Assembly: GCA_028023455.1 (NCBI GenBank)
Contig: JAQFVV010000043.1
Location: forward strand, 726,001-790,000
Source of the DNA: Epiperipatus broadwayi
Lineage: Eukaryota; Onychophora; Udeonychophora; Euonychophora; Peripatidae
Direction of reading: 5' to 3'
DNA: 64,000 nucleotides
Shown: piece after piece, positions 45,640-56,839 of the stretch
Layout of the letters: each line of letters starts with the position of its first letter
Numbering within the stretch: the stretch's first letter is position 1
Notes under the pieces: model-generated
The model's input: the letters and a program-made list of their open reading frames with translations, nothing else
Databases searched by the model: none
Told to the model about the DNA's origin: nothing
Program-made: the position numbers and the translations under genes

Positions 45640-46025
45640 TAACCAAAGGATGATGATGACTATGATTATTAAAAAAACAAAAACACCAAAATGTATAGAT
45701 ACTGAACTAGGTTTAGATCTGTATGCCTACACAAGCAACTGAGCTTGGGTTAAACACTTTGTTATGTTTTCATTTTGAACTTGTAGCTTTATAGTTAACT
45801 AATAAATTAAAACATCACTGCTGTAGGATTGCATTAGATCCAAAGCAAAGATCTAGATGCAGTGCTCTCAGATCCATGATTCCTCACTGATGAAGGCCAC
45901 AAAGTTAGAAACTAGTCTTATATTAGATGGGTAGGCACTAGATAGGTATTTTGATGCACAAACCTTATAACTTCTATTGATTACTATGGCTTGCACTGCA
46001 GGGTACTACTGTATGGTGAGAGCTG
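45640..46025. repeat. Family A foldback element, partial
   Basis: Central part and right arm only: AGGATTGCATTAGATCCAAA, GCAGTGCTCTCAGATCCATG, CTCACTGATGAAGGCCACAA then GAAACTAGTCTTATATTAGA, and GCACTGCAGGGTACTACTGT. Confidence 0.7.
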
Positions 46026-46401
46026 CTACTATTTTTTTCGGATACAGTTTACTGATAAATATCACACTCTTACAAAATTTTTATAACCAAACCGATGGAT
46101 TAATGGTCATGTTCAAATGCTCAGCTAGTTTTAATCTTGGACTTATGCCCATGATATGTGTAACAATATTATATGTTGTCTCGGATCAATTGTAACATTT
46201 GCAAGATAAGCAGGAATTAATCACAAATTTCACTTAATATATATAATTCATCCAAATTTAGAATTAAGTTGGATATATTCAAATTCCTCTTTCGTTTGAT
46301 GAATATTGATTTTTCAAAAAAACTAACCCATAGTATTAATACATGTAGAAACGTATTTTTAACATGAATATCCTCAAAATAGAATGACTTGAAATATTTA
46401 C

Positions 46402-46501
46402 CTTTAGCAAATGCAACATCTACAGCAATGTCATAAGCTTCTGCATGGATATAAAATTGTTCATGACTCACTACTCCCAAAATATGCTCAACGTCAGACA
46501 C
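46402..46501 (-). CDS. HYDIN: HYDIN internal exon 2 of 6
   Basis: This 100-nt exon encodes VSDVEHILGVVSHEQFYIHA followed by EAYDIAVDVAFAKG. It matches the HYDIN segment 'VSDVE.ILG.V..E...I.AEAYD.A.D..F.KG'. The acceptor is CTTATTTTAG before 46501 and the donor is GTAAAT after 46402. Reading begins in phase 0 and leaves one G, which joins GA of the next exon to give Gly. The intron to the upstream exon is 3.3 kb and the one to the downstream exon is 17.7 kb, the largest in the window. An open frame running on to 46217 is read-through into the intron. Confidence 0.92.
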
Positions 46502-46738
46502 CTAAAATAAGTATAATATATGTAATTCTTTTGCACATGTATGTGCGTATGCTTTTACATAATTTCATTTTTTAATTTATCTGAATGCACTTTCAATGAT
46601 GAATGGAATAATGATAGCTCTCAGACAAATTAAGAAAAGAAATAAAATCACTTCGTAAAAGGATACACATATACGTATGCAAAAAAATTACATATACAAG
46701 TGAAGAAAAATTTATATATAAATAGATAGAAAGATGGC

Positions 46739-46860
46739 AAGCATTGTTAGCCGAGAGGTCAGTGCAGCCACCTTTGCAAGCAAGCAGTTGGTTGCAGATG
46801 GTTGTGCGGGTTCGCCTCCCGGTCGATGCTATGACATATGGTAAAAAATAAATAAATAGA
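46739..46860 (+). mobile_element. tRNA-derived SINE copy (best preserved)
   Basis: Starts AAGCATTGTTAGCCGAGAGG, has GCAAGCAAGCAGTTGGTTGC, a full B box GGGTTCGCCTCCCGG and ends CGATGCTATGACATATGG plus A-rich tail. GCATTGT/GTCGATGC form an imperfect acceptor stem. It lies 240 bp upstream of HYDIN exon 2 in the transcript. Confidence 0.85.
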
Positions 46861-47456
46861 AAGATTGATTGAGAGATTATTGTCAAGACCACAACACAGT
46901 TGATAGGTTTTAGTAGTCAATGGTGTATATGTATTTGAAGTTTATTAGGAAAAGAAAAAGTATACATATACGAAAGTTACTTATGTAAATATTTAAAGTC
47001 TAGAGTCACTTAAATATTAATTAAATGATAATAATATTCTTGATACTTTGAAACATAAATTATTTAAAATTGAATAAGGTCTTTCTGATATAAATAAATT
47101 ATTTAATTTACTTATTATTATAAAGTGTAATTATTTATTAAGCGCACAGGAAGTATATGTACATACCTTTAAGACAGGTTTTAACCAATATCAAATGCAC
47201 CTAGAAATTTATAATAGTCAAGCAATATCTTTATTTTGCTTTGATTTTACAATGCAGGCAAAGAGAAAACATCTATGATTTGTAATTTTAATTTAGAATT
47301 AATGTGGGATCAACAGAAGAATTTTATAAAAATTATTCTGAAATTGTTTTCATCATAAATTTGTCTTTTGCAGAGTCAATGTTGATTATTAAATAGAAAA
47401 AAAAAATCAGTTTGTTTCTTTTATGAAGTAATTTGATAAATTCATCTATATCAATC

Positions 47457-47466
47457 CCCCCCCCCC
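47457..47466. repeat. Poly-C tract
   Basis: A homopolymer of ten C in AT-rich DNA. Similar G tracts lie at 14037-14046, 14807-14819 and 54893-54904. Confidence 0.9.
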
Positions 47467-47592
47467 GACTTTACATAAACTTCACGTTGCAACTCATCTA
47501 GAAAACATAAAGAAGATTTACAAAATCACTATCACAAATATCTTCTAAATTCTAGTTTTTTAAGAATTACAAATAAATGCCATTATTAAATA

Positions 47593-48489
47593 ATAAAAAA
47601 TCAAGTCAGATGTCACATGACCTAATTTTAATAAAGCTCGTATTTACAAATGTTATATATAGAGCTTGCAAAATAAGCTCTTAACAAGCTTTGAGAATAT
47701 CCTCAACCCCAGACCGGTTTCTGCTTCTGGTGTCGTCAGTGAGGTGCCAGGATATTCAAACATTAGATTAAAAATATTAGGACAAGCCCAGGACTTTATC
47801 CAATGTATAACTATTGAGAAAAAAAATCTGAAATCTTCAGACATCCATATGTCTAAAAATTCAGCTATCTAACTCAAATAGCCATATGGGACTGAACTAA
47901 GTTCAGATACACCATATATTAATAGCTTTACCAATAATAAAATCTCCAAACCTTAATAGCAAAAAATAAAATTAAAAAAAATTAGGTCAAATGTCACATG
48001 ACCTAATTTTAATAAAGCTCGAATTTACACGTTATATATAGAGCTTGCAAAATAAGCCAGAAGCAGAAACCAGTCTGGGGTTGAGGATATTCTCAAAGAT
48101 TGTTAAGAGCTTATTTTGCAAGCTCTATATATAACATTTGTAAATACGAGCTTTATTAAAAGTAGGTCATGTGATATCTGACTTGATTTTTTTTATTATT
48201 TTATTTTTTGCTATTAAGGCTTTAGCGATTTTATATTGCTAAAGCTATTAATATATGGGCTATATGAGTTAGATAGCTGGATTTTTAGACCTATGGATGT
48301 CTGAAGATTTCAGATTTTCTTCTTAATAGTTATACATTAGACAAAGTGCTAGGTTTGTCTTAGTATTTTTAATCTAATGCTTAAATATCATGGCACCTCA
48401 CTGATGATGCCAGAAGCAAAAACCAGCCTGGGGTTGAGGATATTCTCAAAGCTTGTTAAGAGCTTATTTTGCAAGTTCTATATATAACA
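47593..48489. mobile_element. Family B foldback element with 15-bp TSD
   Basis: 897 bp. Starts ATAAAAAATCAAGTCAGATG and ends AAGTTCTATATATAACA. Perfect direct repeats TGCCATTATTAAATA lie at 47578-47592 and 48490-48504. Several inverted blocks share GAGCTTGCAAAATAAGC. The core CTCACTGATGATGCCAGAAG then CAAAAACC is at about 48395-48425, and on the minus strand CTGACGA ... GCAGAAACC is near 47740-47712. Confidence 0.9.
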
Positions 48490-48654
48490 TGCCATTATTA
48501 AATATGTTTATGCTAAACAACAGTATCTATACATGGGAAATAGGAAGCTCAACTAGTCATATGCCCTTTTTTTTTATTAAATTCATCTTTTCTTTTTTTA
48601 CTTTATAATTTCAGTTACTTGAATTAATACAAGGCCCAACCAACATGAAAATCA

Positions 48655-49125
48655 TGCCATCAATTGTCTCTTTGCACAAAATGTAAAAAATAAATCTATG
48701 GATTAGCATCCCTCTTCTATGTATTTAAATAGATAAGGTCCTATACATGTGGTGTCAGAATGACTTGAGGTTAACATGTGCATGGCAATAATATTGGCAT
48801 CAGCATAGGATTTGAGCTTTCCATCATTAGATTTTCAATGGTATGGATGCTGAAGAGTTGGAGGTTGCAGTGGATTGGGGCCTGTCCATTAAAGTATGAA
48901 AATTTGCTATCTTAATATAAACTGAGCACTGATTATATATATTGTGTGGGAGATGATAATCTGGACCAACTGATGAGTGCTGGTTTAGCATGAAAACGGA
49001 TATTGGTGATTATTTATCTTTTCTACATATATGTGGTAATATGTATAAGTGGTATGAGATAGTAGGGATAGTTGAAGGGTGCTTGAAAGTCTGAGTTCAA
49101 ATCCACTATATTTCGTATTAGCATT
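48655..49125 (+). mobile_element. Family H SINE-like element (reference copy)
   Basis: Body from TAGATAAGGTCCTATACATG through ATCATTAGATTTTCAATGGT, CCTGTCCATTAAAGTATGAA and TTGCTATCTTAATATAAACT; then the intact hammerhead (48965-49007); then ATTATTTATCTTTTCTACAT and a tail with GCTTGAAAGTCTGAGTTCAA plus ATCC, a B box. No ORF. It resembles the layout known for the schistosome Sm-alpha SINE-like repeat, which also joins a hammerhead with pol III signals; sequence homology to that is not claimed. Confidence 0.8.
48965..49007 (+). ncRNA. Hammerhead ribozyme, intact core (family H)
   Basis: Self-cleaving RNA motif. Stem I ACCAA (48965-48969) pairs with TTGGT (49003-49007), 5 of 5. Core CTGATGA 48970-48976. 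Stem II GTGCT/AGCAT (48977-48981 with 48987-48991) closes a GGTTT loop. GAA 48992-48994, then A15.1 (48995) pairs with U16.1 (49001). The cleavage-site base is A49002, so the triplet is AUA, which fits the NUH rule. Stem III is minimal, as in metazoan hammerheads of Penelope-like elements and retrozymes. All invariant bases are present; activity is inferred. Confidence 0.7.
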
Positions 49126-49807
49126 TCAATAAGTCCTATTTTAATTACACATACATCAACTCTGAATATGTTTAATCTATTTTCTCTAGGCAAGTATTGA
49201 GAATATAAGACAACTCTTATTTGCGATTTTGCACAAGACAATGCAATCAATAATAAGTCATTCTGAAAATGGATTGTGGACGTGAATATTATTAAAAATT
49301 GATTGTATGTTTGAGGCTATTTTAGCCATCACAAAAATGGGATATAGAAAAGTTGCTTTAAATATAGCCTGTTTTATAAAATCTGGCTAAATCATTTTTG
49401 CTGGTATTTGATATAATTATAATATGGGTAATTGTCATAAAACTACTTGTTCATATCTTTCTCTTATATAATTACATAGCATTCCTGGCTAAAATATGGT
49501 AATAAGGCACTTTTTATCTGTGAGACAATGTTCTTTTTAACAATCTATTATTTAGTAAATTAGTCATTAAGTCAAGTTTTAATTTTTATTTGTTTATTCT
49601 TTTACCTTCATCATTTCTTTTAAACACTTTGATCTATTTCCATGTTCAGTTTTTATCCACTTGTCATTACATTTCATAATGATCAAACAAATTATAATCT
49701 TATTTGCTAAGTTGTTACTATCTAATGTATATACTTTTTTATACAAAAAGAGCTGAGGTTTATATTTATTAATATATAATATTATTAAAACCAAATACAT
49801 ACACTAC

Positions 49808-50009
49808 CTCTATTTTTAGTGCTCTCTTTTGGATGACAACAGGCTTTGATGCTTTAAAATGTACTTCCAAAGTAACTTCTCCATTAATATCTAAGATACC
49901 ACTTGTTGAATTTATGGTAAAATCATCTCCAAGGGCTTCAAAACCAACTAGCCTCCAAGCCACTGGCAGTTTAGATCGATTTCGAAACGAGAACATCTTA
50001 ACATCTTTT
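49808..50009 (-). CDS. HYDIN: HYDIN internal exon 1 of 6 (in transcript order)
   Basis: Exon of the central-pair axonemal protein HYDIN, a very large scaffold of ASH/Ig-like repeats needed for ciliary and flagellar motility. The minus strand reads KDVKMFSFRNRSKLPVAWRL, then GFEALGDDFTI, and ends ALKIE. This matches the conserved 'MFSFRN..KLPVAWRL.G.EALGD.F' stretch known from animal HYDIN. A TTTTGATTAG acceptor precedes 50009 and a GTAGTG donor follows 49808. The 202-nt exon starts with one base of a split codon and ends in phase 0. The next exon begins GTG TCT GAC, so the join reads KIE-VSDVEH, as in the family. Identification is by recalled family similarity, not by a search. Confidence 0.92.
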
Positions 50010-50248
50010 CTAATCAAAAGAAAGCAGTTTACAACATTACAACATTTATTTGAAATTCTGAATAATATACATATACACAAGTATGCATACATATAATAGT
50101 TTTGGCTGAAAAAAAAAGAAATATTTATTAAGTGAATGGTTTTTATGAAGGTTTCAAAAAACTATTAAGAATTTTTTTAATAACCATTCCATACTTGTCG
50201 TGGATAATTTGTTCATCCATATCATGGATCACCTAGTAAGTTATTGTA

Positions 50249-50333
50249 ATTCACTTCTGAATATGAGCTAAAACATAGTATGGTCTTTCTAATTCACTTC
50301 TGAATATGAGCTAAAAACATAGTATGGTCTTTC
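50249..50333. repeat. 42-bp direct duplication
   Basis: AATTCACTTCTGAATATGAG then ACATAGTATGGTCTTTCT occurs twice in tandem (50249-50290, 50291-50333), about 240 bp upstream of HYDIN exon 1 in transcript sense. Confidence 0.9.
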
Positions 50334-50439
50334 TTCTTTCTCCAAAATTTCATAGTTTCTGAATGAATTACTGGCTAGCTTTTCTCAAATGCAAAATAAA
50401 TGTATGTTTGTATTAAATGCATAAATTTATAATTATGCT

Positions 50440-51005
50440 AGATAATGATAAATTATTCTGAAGGTTGTGTTCTAGTTGTATTTTTATATTGGACTATTTT
50501 CATAATCTATTATGAGTATTGAGTGTCTTTAGAAAAATTTAACTTTATTAAATATTCCAAATACATTCAACTGTTAATAATAGCACATCAAACAGGTTAG
50601 TATACGTTTCAAGAGGTATTATTATCCCCTCTTCTTCAGGTGTTGCTGGCCTGACTAGTGACAGTACTAACATGGGATTCGAACCTGGACCCTTAGATTA
50701 TTGAATATTGATTTTAAGGATGGATCAGTTGGTTAGAGTATTACCTTAAAATTCATTACTCAAGAATCTAAGGGTCCAGGTTCGAATTCCATGCTAGTAC
50801 TGTCACTGGTCAGGTTAGCAAAGAGGGGAGAATAATACCTCTCAAAACGTTGTGCATATACTAACCTGTTTGAGGTACTATTACTAACAGTTGAATGTAT
50901 TTGGAATATGTAAATAAAGTTAATTTTTTCTAAAGATATTCAATACTCATATTAAATGATGGAAATAGTCCAATATAAAAATACAAATGATAAATTATGT
51001 TTTCT
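50440..51005. mobile_element. Family I inverted-dimer SINE
   Basis: Arms of about 240 bp: TATTTTTATATTGGACTATT ... CAGGTTAGTATACGTTTC ... GATTCGAACCTGGACCCTTA and complements. The right half is tRNA-like: GGATGGATCAGTTGGTTAGA (A-box-like) and GGGTCCAGGTTCGAATTCC (B box). The minus strand of the left half has CTGAAGA, an AGAGG/CCTCT hairpin, then TGAAAC (50639-50607). Confidence 0.8.
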
Positions 51006-51329
51006 TGCCCTGAAGACTGTAAAGTTCACAACAAAGACTGCAACTGAAAAGTGAATGCAAATGATTTTAAATATTTTTAAGTTTTAGATTCTGAGTTGCC
51101 ATTGAATTGACTTTTATTTTTAAAGACATAACTTTAGATGGCATTCAAGTGAAATAAATAAGATGGAAAAAATGCACATATTAAACAAAACACTATCAAA
51201 CATTATGAAATTTAAAAAAAGAATAAAAAAACAGATGATTTGACATGTTATTTATGCATTTTATAGTATATATACTTTAAGCTAGCTTAAAGTATATAAA
51301 CTATACCTGTATTTTAGTATTACATATTC

Positions 51330-51750
51330 AGCCTGTATTCTGCCATATTTCTTCTGTGTATTTAAATGGGTTTAAGGTTCTGCATATGAGGAGCAGATTG
51401 ACTTAAGGTCAACACAAGTATGGCACAAATATTGGCAAATAAGGGCTTTGAAAATTCCAACATCAGATTTTCAATGATATGGATAGCTAAAGAGATGGAG
51501 AGTGTTGACAATTGAAACCTGTCCACTGGGGTTTGAAGATTTGCTATTTAAATATAAACCAAGCTCTTATTATATATGTGTGTGTATGAGATGAGCTGGA
51601 TCAATTGATGAGAGCTGGTTCAGGATAAAATATATATATTGGAGATCATTTATCTTTTTCACATATATGTGATGGTATGCATTGGCTGTATAAGATGGAG
51701 TGGATGATTAAAGGGAGCTTGAAATTCTGGGTTCAAATTCCCTTTGATTC
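51330..51750 (+). mobile_element. Family H element with decayed hammerhead
   Basis: Body with CAGATTTTCAATGATATGGA and GAAGATTTGCTATTTAAATA; hammerhead remnant 51600-51643 (TTGATGA, and AAAA for GAAA); tail GCTTGAAATTCTGGGTTCAA then ATTCCC. Confidence 0.75.
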
Positions 51751-52059
51751 AATATACAGATAATATAAATATCGTTATTAACCATAGTTAATTACATAGT
51801 GATGAAAAGATGTAATAAGTCATTGAATAAGCCAAACATAGAAAATGTTTGAAAGCTAGAAATGCATTATGAATAAATTTTTATATGAAAGAAAATGTAA
51901 TATTTATGAAATTTGTGCAAAAAGATTAAATTACAATATTTTAAAAATAAAATATCCAAAGAGGAAATAAGCATTTAAATGAAGTAATTGGAAATAATTG
52001 TTATTAGTAAAATGAAATGAAAATCCACAAAAGTCATTAAAAAATTCATAATAGTAGTT

Positions 52060-52740
52060 GATAAGAGTACCAAATTCTACATACAGTAGTGCCACCAAAT
52101 GCAAGCCTTTCTAATCAATGGATGCAAGAAAGTATGTGCATAAAATCTCTATCTAGTGCCTACTCATCTAACATTCCTAGACAAGTTTCTAGCTTATGGC
52201 TTTCATCAATGATGAGTCTTGGATTTGAGAGTACTGCATCTTAGGATCAAATGCAAAACTCCAGATGTCACTTTTTACCTATTTAGTTACTATAAAAGAT
52301 AATGGTGGCTGTAGTTTTTGAAAAATCAAAGGCACCAAAATGAATAAATGCTGGACTGAGTTCAGATCTATATGACTATATAAATGAATAATCTTGGGTT
52401 GGAAACATTATAGTGTTTTCATTTTGGAATTCTGACTATATAGTCAACGAAATAGGTAATAAGTGGCTGCTGGAGGGTAGCATTGGATTCTAATATCTAG
52501 ATGCAGTGCTCCCAAGTACAAGGCTTGTCACTGATGAAAACCACAGGATAGAAACTAGAATGGGGATGTTGGATAAGTAGGCACTAGATTGTAGTTTTAT
52601 ACACAAACATTCCTGTATCCATAGATTATGAAGACTTGCACTTGGAAGCAGTACTGTACGAAAAGTTTGGTACGATTATTAACAGTATGTGTAAGCATAT
52701 GAAATGATGATCATATGTTGTTCTGTTGGTTTAATAACAG
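52060..52740. mobile_element. Family A foldback element, long copy
   Basis: ACATACAGTAGTGCCACCAA ... AGCTTATGGCTTTCATCAAT on the left; GTCACTGATGAAAACCACAG, TAGAAACTAGAATGGGGATG and GATGATCATATGTTGTTCTG on the right. AGTTGATA flanks both sides (8 bp only), a weak TSD. Confidence 0.7.
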
Positions 52741-52744
52741 TTGA

Positions 52745-55500
52745 TATATTTAGCCTTCGGGAATGCTGCATTAAAATTAAAAACACAATTTTAAATTCAT
52801 TTTATAAAGGTAAGGAATTATAAAAATAGCTGACTAATGATCTCAAAATCTGCAAGACATTTTATTGATTGCTGAAAGCATGGTAGGAACATTTTTTGGA
52901 TGTTTAAAAACTGCAGATGACATTTTGTTTGTTTAAGAAGTGCATGTGATATTTTTTGAATATTTGAGACCTTTTTTGAAAAAATAATACTGTGTTACAT
53001 TTATATATAAGACTGCTTATTAGAACATTTTGTTAGCTATTGTACTAAGTAAAATTTATGAATGCTTTGTTAAAAAAGTTTGCTCTTAATACAGGTTAGG
53101 TATTTGTATGTATATATTAGCTACTACTATATTTAATGTCTTCACGGTTATATGATGTAAATAAAATAGTTTTGGGTTAAACTGTGTGTTAGCTATTGTA
53201 TATATAAAAAATGTGAATTGTTGAAATATATTATTAAAAATGGATGTCAATTTTGTTTTGCAAATTAACAATGATAACAGATATTATCTTGGTAGTCTCA
53301 CAGCGTAGCTTTTTGAACACCAATTCATGTTACTTTATCCTCCTGCATTATAACCACATTATATATTTTTATCTATAAAGTAGTAATTAATTATTATCAG
53401 TAATATAAGATGTGTTAGTATCATCGATGCTAATATTAAATATTAATTAATAACCAGCTAATAATAATTAACATTATTGGAAACAATTGTAAAATTATAA
53501 TAATAATTGGTTATTGCATTAATTAGTATTCTTATTCTACTAAAATTATAATTTACCTAAATGTTTTTAACCTACTTTCATATTGAATATAAAAGTAAAA
53601 TAAACTATTTGATATAGAAATTATTCAATCAGAAGGAATAATGCAAGTAAATAAAACTAACATGTATAACTGAACAGGAATAATATATTATTTAATAGCA
53701 ATCATACTTATCATAGTCATTCTATTGTATATTCATCAGGTTCAGAAAATAGTTCTTCGTGAATTTCTACGAATGTTGTACATTTGACTAATCTGAATTC
53801 AATAGCATTATGGAATATTCAAAGTTATACTTGCAGTCAATACCTGATATGTTATTGCCTATGCTTTATGGATGGGAGATTCAGTTGTCTGAAAACGTAT
53901 CTGGATTTATTGAGTGCATTTCACCCTAAAATATTTTTTAACCAGATAACATTTTAGATATTGCTTCTAAATATGTGACTCAAACTTACGCCAGGGTTTA
54001 ATTTTTTTAAGTTTTCTTATGAAATAGATTTTTACCTCTATTGTTTTGAGAATTCCCATAGCATAACATTCTTTAAAAAAACAATGTCACTTCCTTTTAT
54101 CTATTATTCTTGTTGTTATCTCTTTTTCACTATTATAGAAAAAAAATCGGTCTTCACCTCTTTTTTTTATTATCTCCAAAAGCCAATTTAGATGGTAGAA
54201 CAGTATGATTTTTAAAACAATTGAGTTATCAATGGTAATTATTTTTATTTATGGAACCTTTAAAAAAAAATTAGGTTCATCATGATCTTTGTTTCTCACT
54301 TATGGGGGTCATCCAGAAATTTGGGCTCCAGTAGCTGTTTTAAATATTTCCCAAGATTTTTTATTTAGTCTAAGTTATGTTTTAATTATAGTTTCCTTAT
54401 CACAATTAGCAAATGAGTATCTTAGTTTTTTTTTTTTTTAACTATTCTCTTCACATTAAAGTGGTTAGATTATCCAATACCTATTTTGTAATTATTGATG
54501 TAAGTCAAGGCTTTATCTTTTTTTTTTCTGTCTTTATCATTTATACAAATGTTCATTTTACTGTTATTGCCAATAATTTTGTTGTATTGTAGTCAAACTT
54601 TTCTTTTAAGCACCATCATCTTATTTTCAATGTGATATTACCAGAAAAGCATAAATTTGTCAAATCCAATTTTTGATTCAGTTGTACTCTGAAATCATTT
54701 AAAGTATATTTGTATTGTATATTTTCCTTTTCAGTAATCTCTCTTAGTATGATTATATCTCTTATATTGCCAAAATGGTTATTCAGATTTTTTTTTTAAA
54801 AATTATTAAAAGTCTCAATTTCAATCTTCAATTGAATATTGTTCTAACATCCAGATTAGATGGATTAACCAATCAAAAATTCATTTTTTTTTGGGGGGGG
54901 GGGGAAGAGGATGTTAAACTTTTTTCAACATCAGTCAGTTTTTGACCTTTGATATTTCTGAACATACTACTGGAAAATACACTGTTCTTCTGAACTTGTT
55001 AATATCTACTGCTTTTAAAGTTTAAATGCTCTATTTGACCTTTTCTCAGCGTTTTCATAATGTTCATTTGTATATTTATTGTACTTCCAATTTTGCAATT
55101 TTTTTCTTTATTTGATATTTATTAACTTTTTTTTCCATTTTTATTTAATATCAATTATTAATTTTTTAGTTATATACTGATTCTTTTAAGTTGCTCTTAA
55201 TAAAAATAAAAGTGTCTGGAAGACTGATAATATTTGATAGCTTGGGATTTTACTCAAATATGCTATTATGCCCAACTATCTATTTAACGTTGACTTCATG
55301 ATTTAGGGAGCTAGTAATCAATAAGTTGCAAATAAGACTACACTTCCAAATGCCAATAAACGTATTAATAAGACCTAGGAATATTCAGTTTTTGGATACA
55401 TGATAACTGCATTTTTTACTGTATTGTTTAAATACAACATGAAAGACAGTCTTCTAGATGTATTTTTCAAGTTCTGAATATTCTTTTATATATTTCTTCA
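52745..55500. other. AT-rich DNA, no exon recognised
   Basis: Expected to be HYDIN intron upstream of exon 1. It has long T and A tracts and a G-run at 54893-54904. A minus-strand open piece, AIEFRLVKCTTFVEIHEELF then SEPDEYTIE (about 53815-53725), is protein-like, but its family is unknown and it ends in a stop. Confidence 0.5.
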
Positions 55501-55945
55501 ATGGTAATAATTTAGTACTTGATCTCTGCAATTTTTAATTTGAAAATTGACCGAAAAAAACGTCATCTGATACATTTAAGTGATTAAAAAAAAACCCAAA
55601 AGTGGAAAAATTTAGAATTCAGGATATGTGATCAAAATTTTACACAAACACCTTCTATGAAAAATGAGGCTTATAAGTTCTAAAGTTTTTACATTTTTTT
55701 TTATTATTCGATCTCAGATCTATTTTGTAAAGTTTGACTTTTGATTGATTATCGGTCTTTGCGTAAAACTTTGATCACGTGATCTGAATTCTAAATTTTT
55801 CTACTTTTGGCGGTTTTTTATGGTCATGTCACCTGAATTCTAAATTTTTCCACTTTGGGCAGTTTTTTATCACTTAGATGTGTCAGACGATGTTTTCAGT
55901 TGTTTTTCAAATTAAAAATGGTGAATCATGTACTAAATTAGCACT
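55500..55945. repeat. Family K foldback element
   Basis: Arm 1 AATAATTTAGTACTTGATCT, GAAAAAAACGTCATCTGATA and AAAAATTTAGAATTCAGGAT. Arm 2 complements it: CTGAATTCTAAATTTTTCCA, AGATGTGTCAGACGATGTTT and GAATCATGTACTAAATTA. Part of arm 2 (GAATTCTAAATTTTTC with its flank) is duplicated. Confidence 0.75.
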
Positions 55946-56424
55946 TTCCTGTCAACAATGATTATTTATATACCTGCTTCAAATTTGTTTATCAAACAAA
56001 AAGCATTATATAAATAAAGAGAATACATAGTATTTGAAATGTGTTATATTTACTTACTTGTCTTTATCATTATTTTAAATAAAAATCGGATTTTTTAATG
56101 AGTATTAACAAAATGAAATGAAATTGCATTTTATCATCATTTTATCTTTTCTGCTAACACGATGTAGTTATCTCTCAAGCAATTTAATAATAAACTTTTT
56201 TAAAAAATCAATTCTTAGCATTTATTTAAAAAATAAGGTATTTTGTGTATTTACTAGTAAAATAACTTCAATTAATAGAAAAAATATTAACAAATAAAAT
56301 AGAAATATTATTATAAAATTGTCTTTCTTAAAAATAACAGTAAAAAGAGAACATCACTGGAAATATTAAATACCAGCTATTGTAATAAATAAATAATTTT
56401 CCTTTTCAAAAATTCCAAAAAACA

Positions 56425-56690
56425 ATACAATTAGAAGGGATTTGAACTCAGACTCTCAAGCTCCCTACAGCCATCCACTTTCATCTAATATAATCAATAC
56501 ACATAACCACATATATGTGTAAAAAATAAATGATCTCCAATATATGTATTTTGTGCTGAACCAGTTTATCTTTTTGGACATGTATGTGGTCATGTGTAAT
56601 GATTGTATAAGATGACGCGGGTAGCTATAGAGAGTTTGAAAGTTTGAGTTCAAATTCCTTCTAATTACATTAAATTCAATATAGACAATA
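56425..56690. repeat. Family H fragments in inverted arrangement
   Basis: GGATTTGAACTCAGACTCTC then AAGCTCCCTACAG on the left; GTTTGAAAGTTTGAGTTCAA then ATTCCTTCTAATTAC on the right. The hammerhead region is truncated: GTTCAGCACAAAATACATAT survives on the minus strand without CTGATGA. Confidence 0.7.
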
Positions 56691-56839
56691 TACTTGTATT
56701 TAAATACAATGAACTTTTAAAAAAATCAATTCTTAGCATTTATTAAAAAAGTGTGGTATATTTACGGTAAAATAACTTCAGTTAATAGAAAAAATATCAA
56801 CAAATAAAGTGCAAATATTATTGTCATATGTCACCTTGC

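Noticed and set aside
47653-47872. Pair of opposing 60-70 codon ORFs at 47.7 kb
   Set aside because: They lie inside a family B palindrome; open frames on both strands arise from the inverted repeat.
49769-50096. Overlapping plus-strand ORF 49833-50096 opposite HYDIN exon 1
   Set aside because: It is a shadow of the exon. The minus frame matches HYDIN and has splice sites; the plus frame has no similarity.
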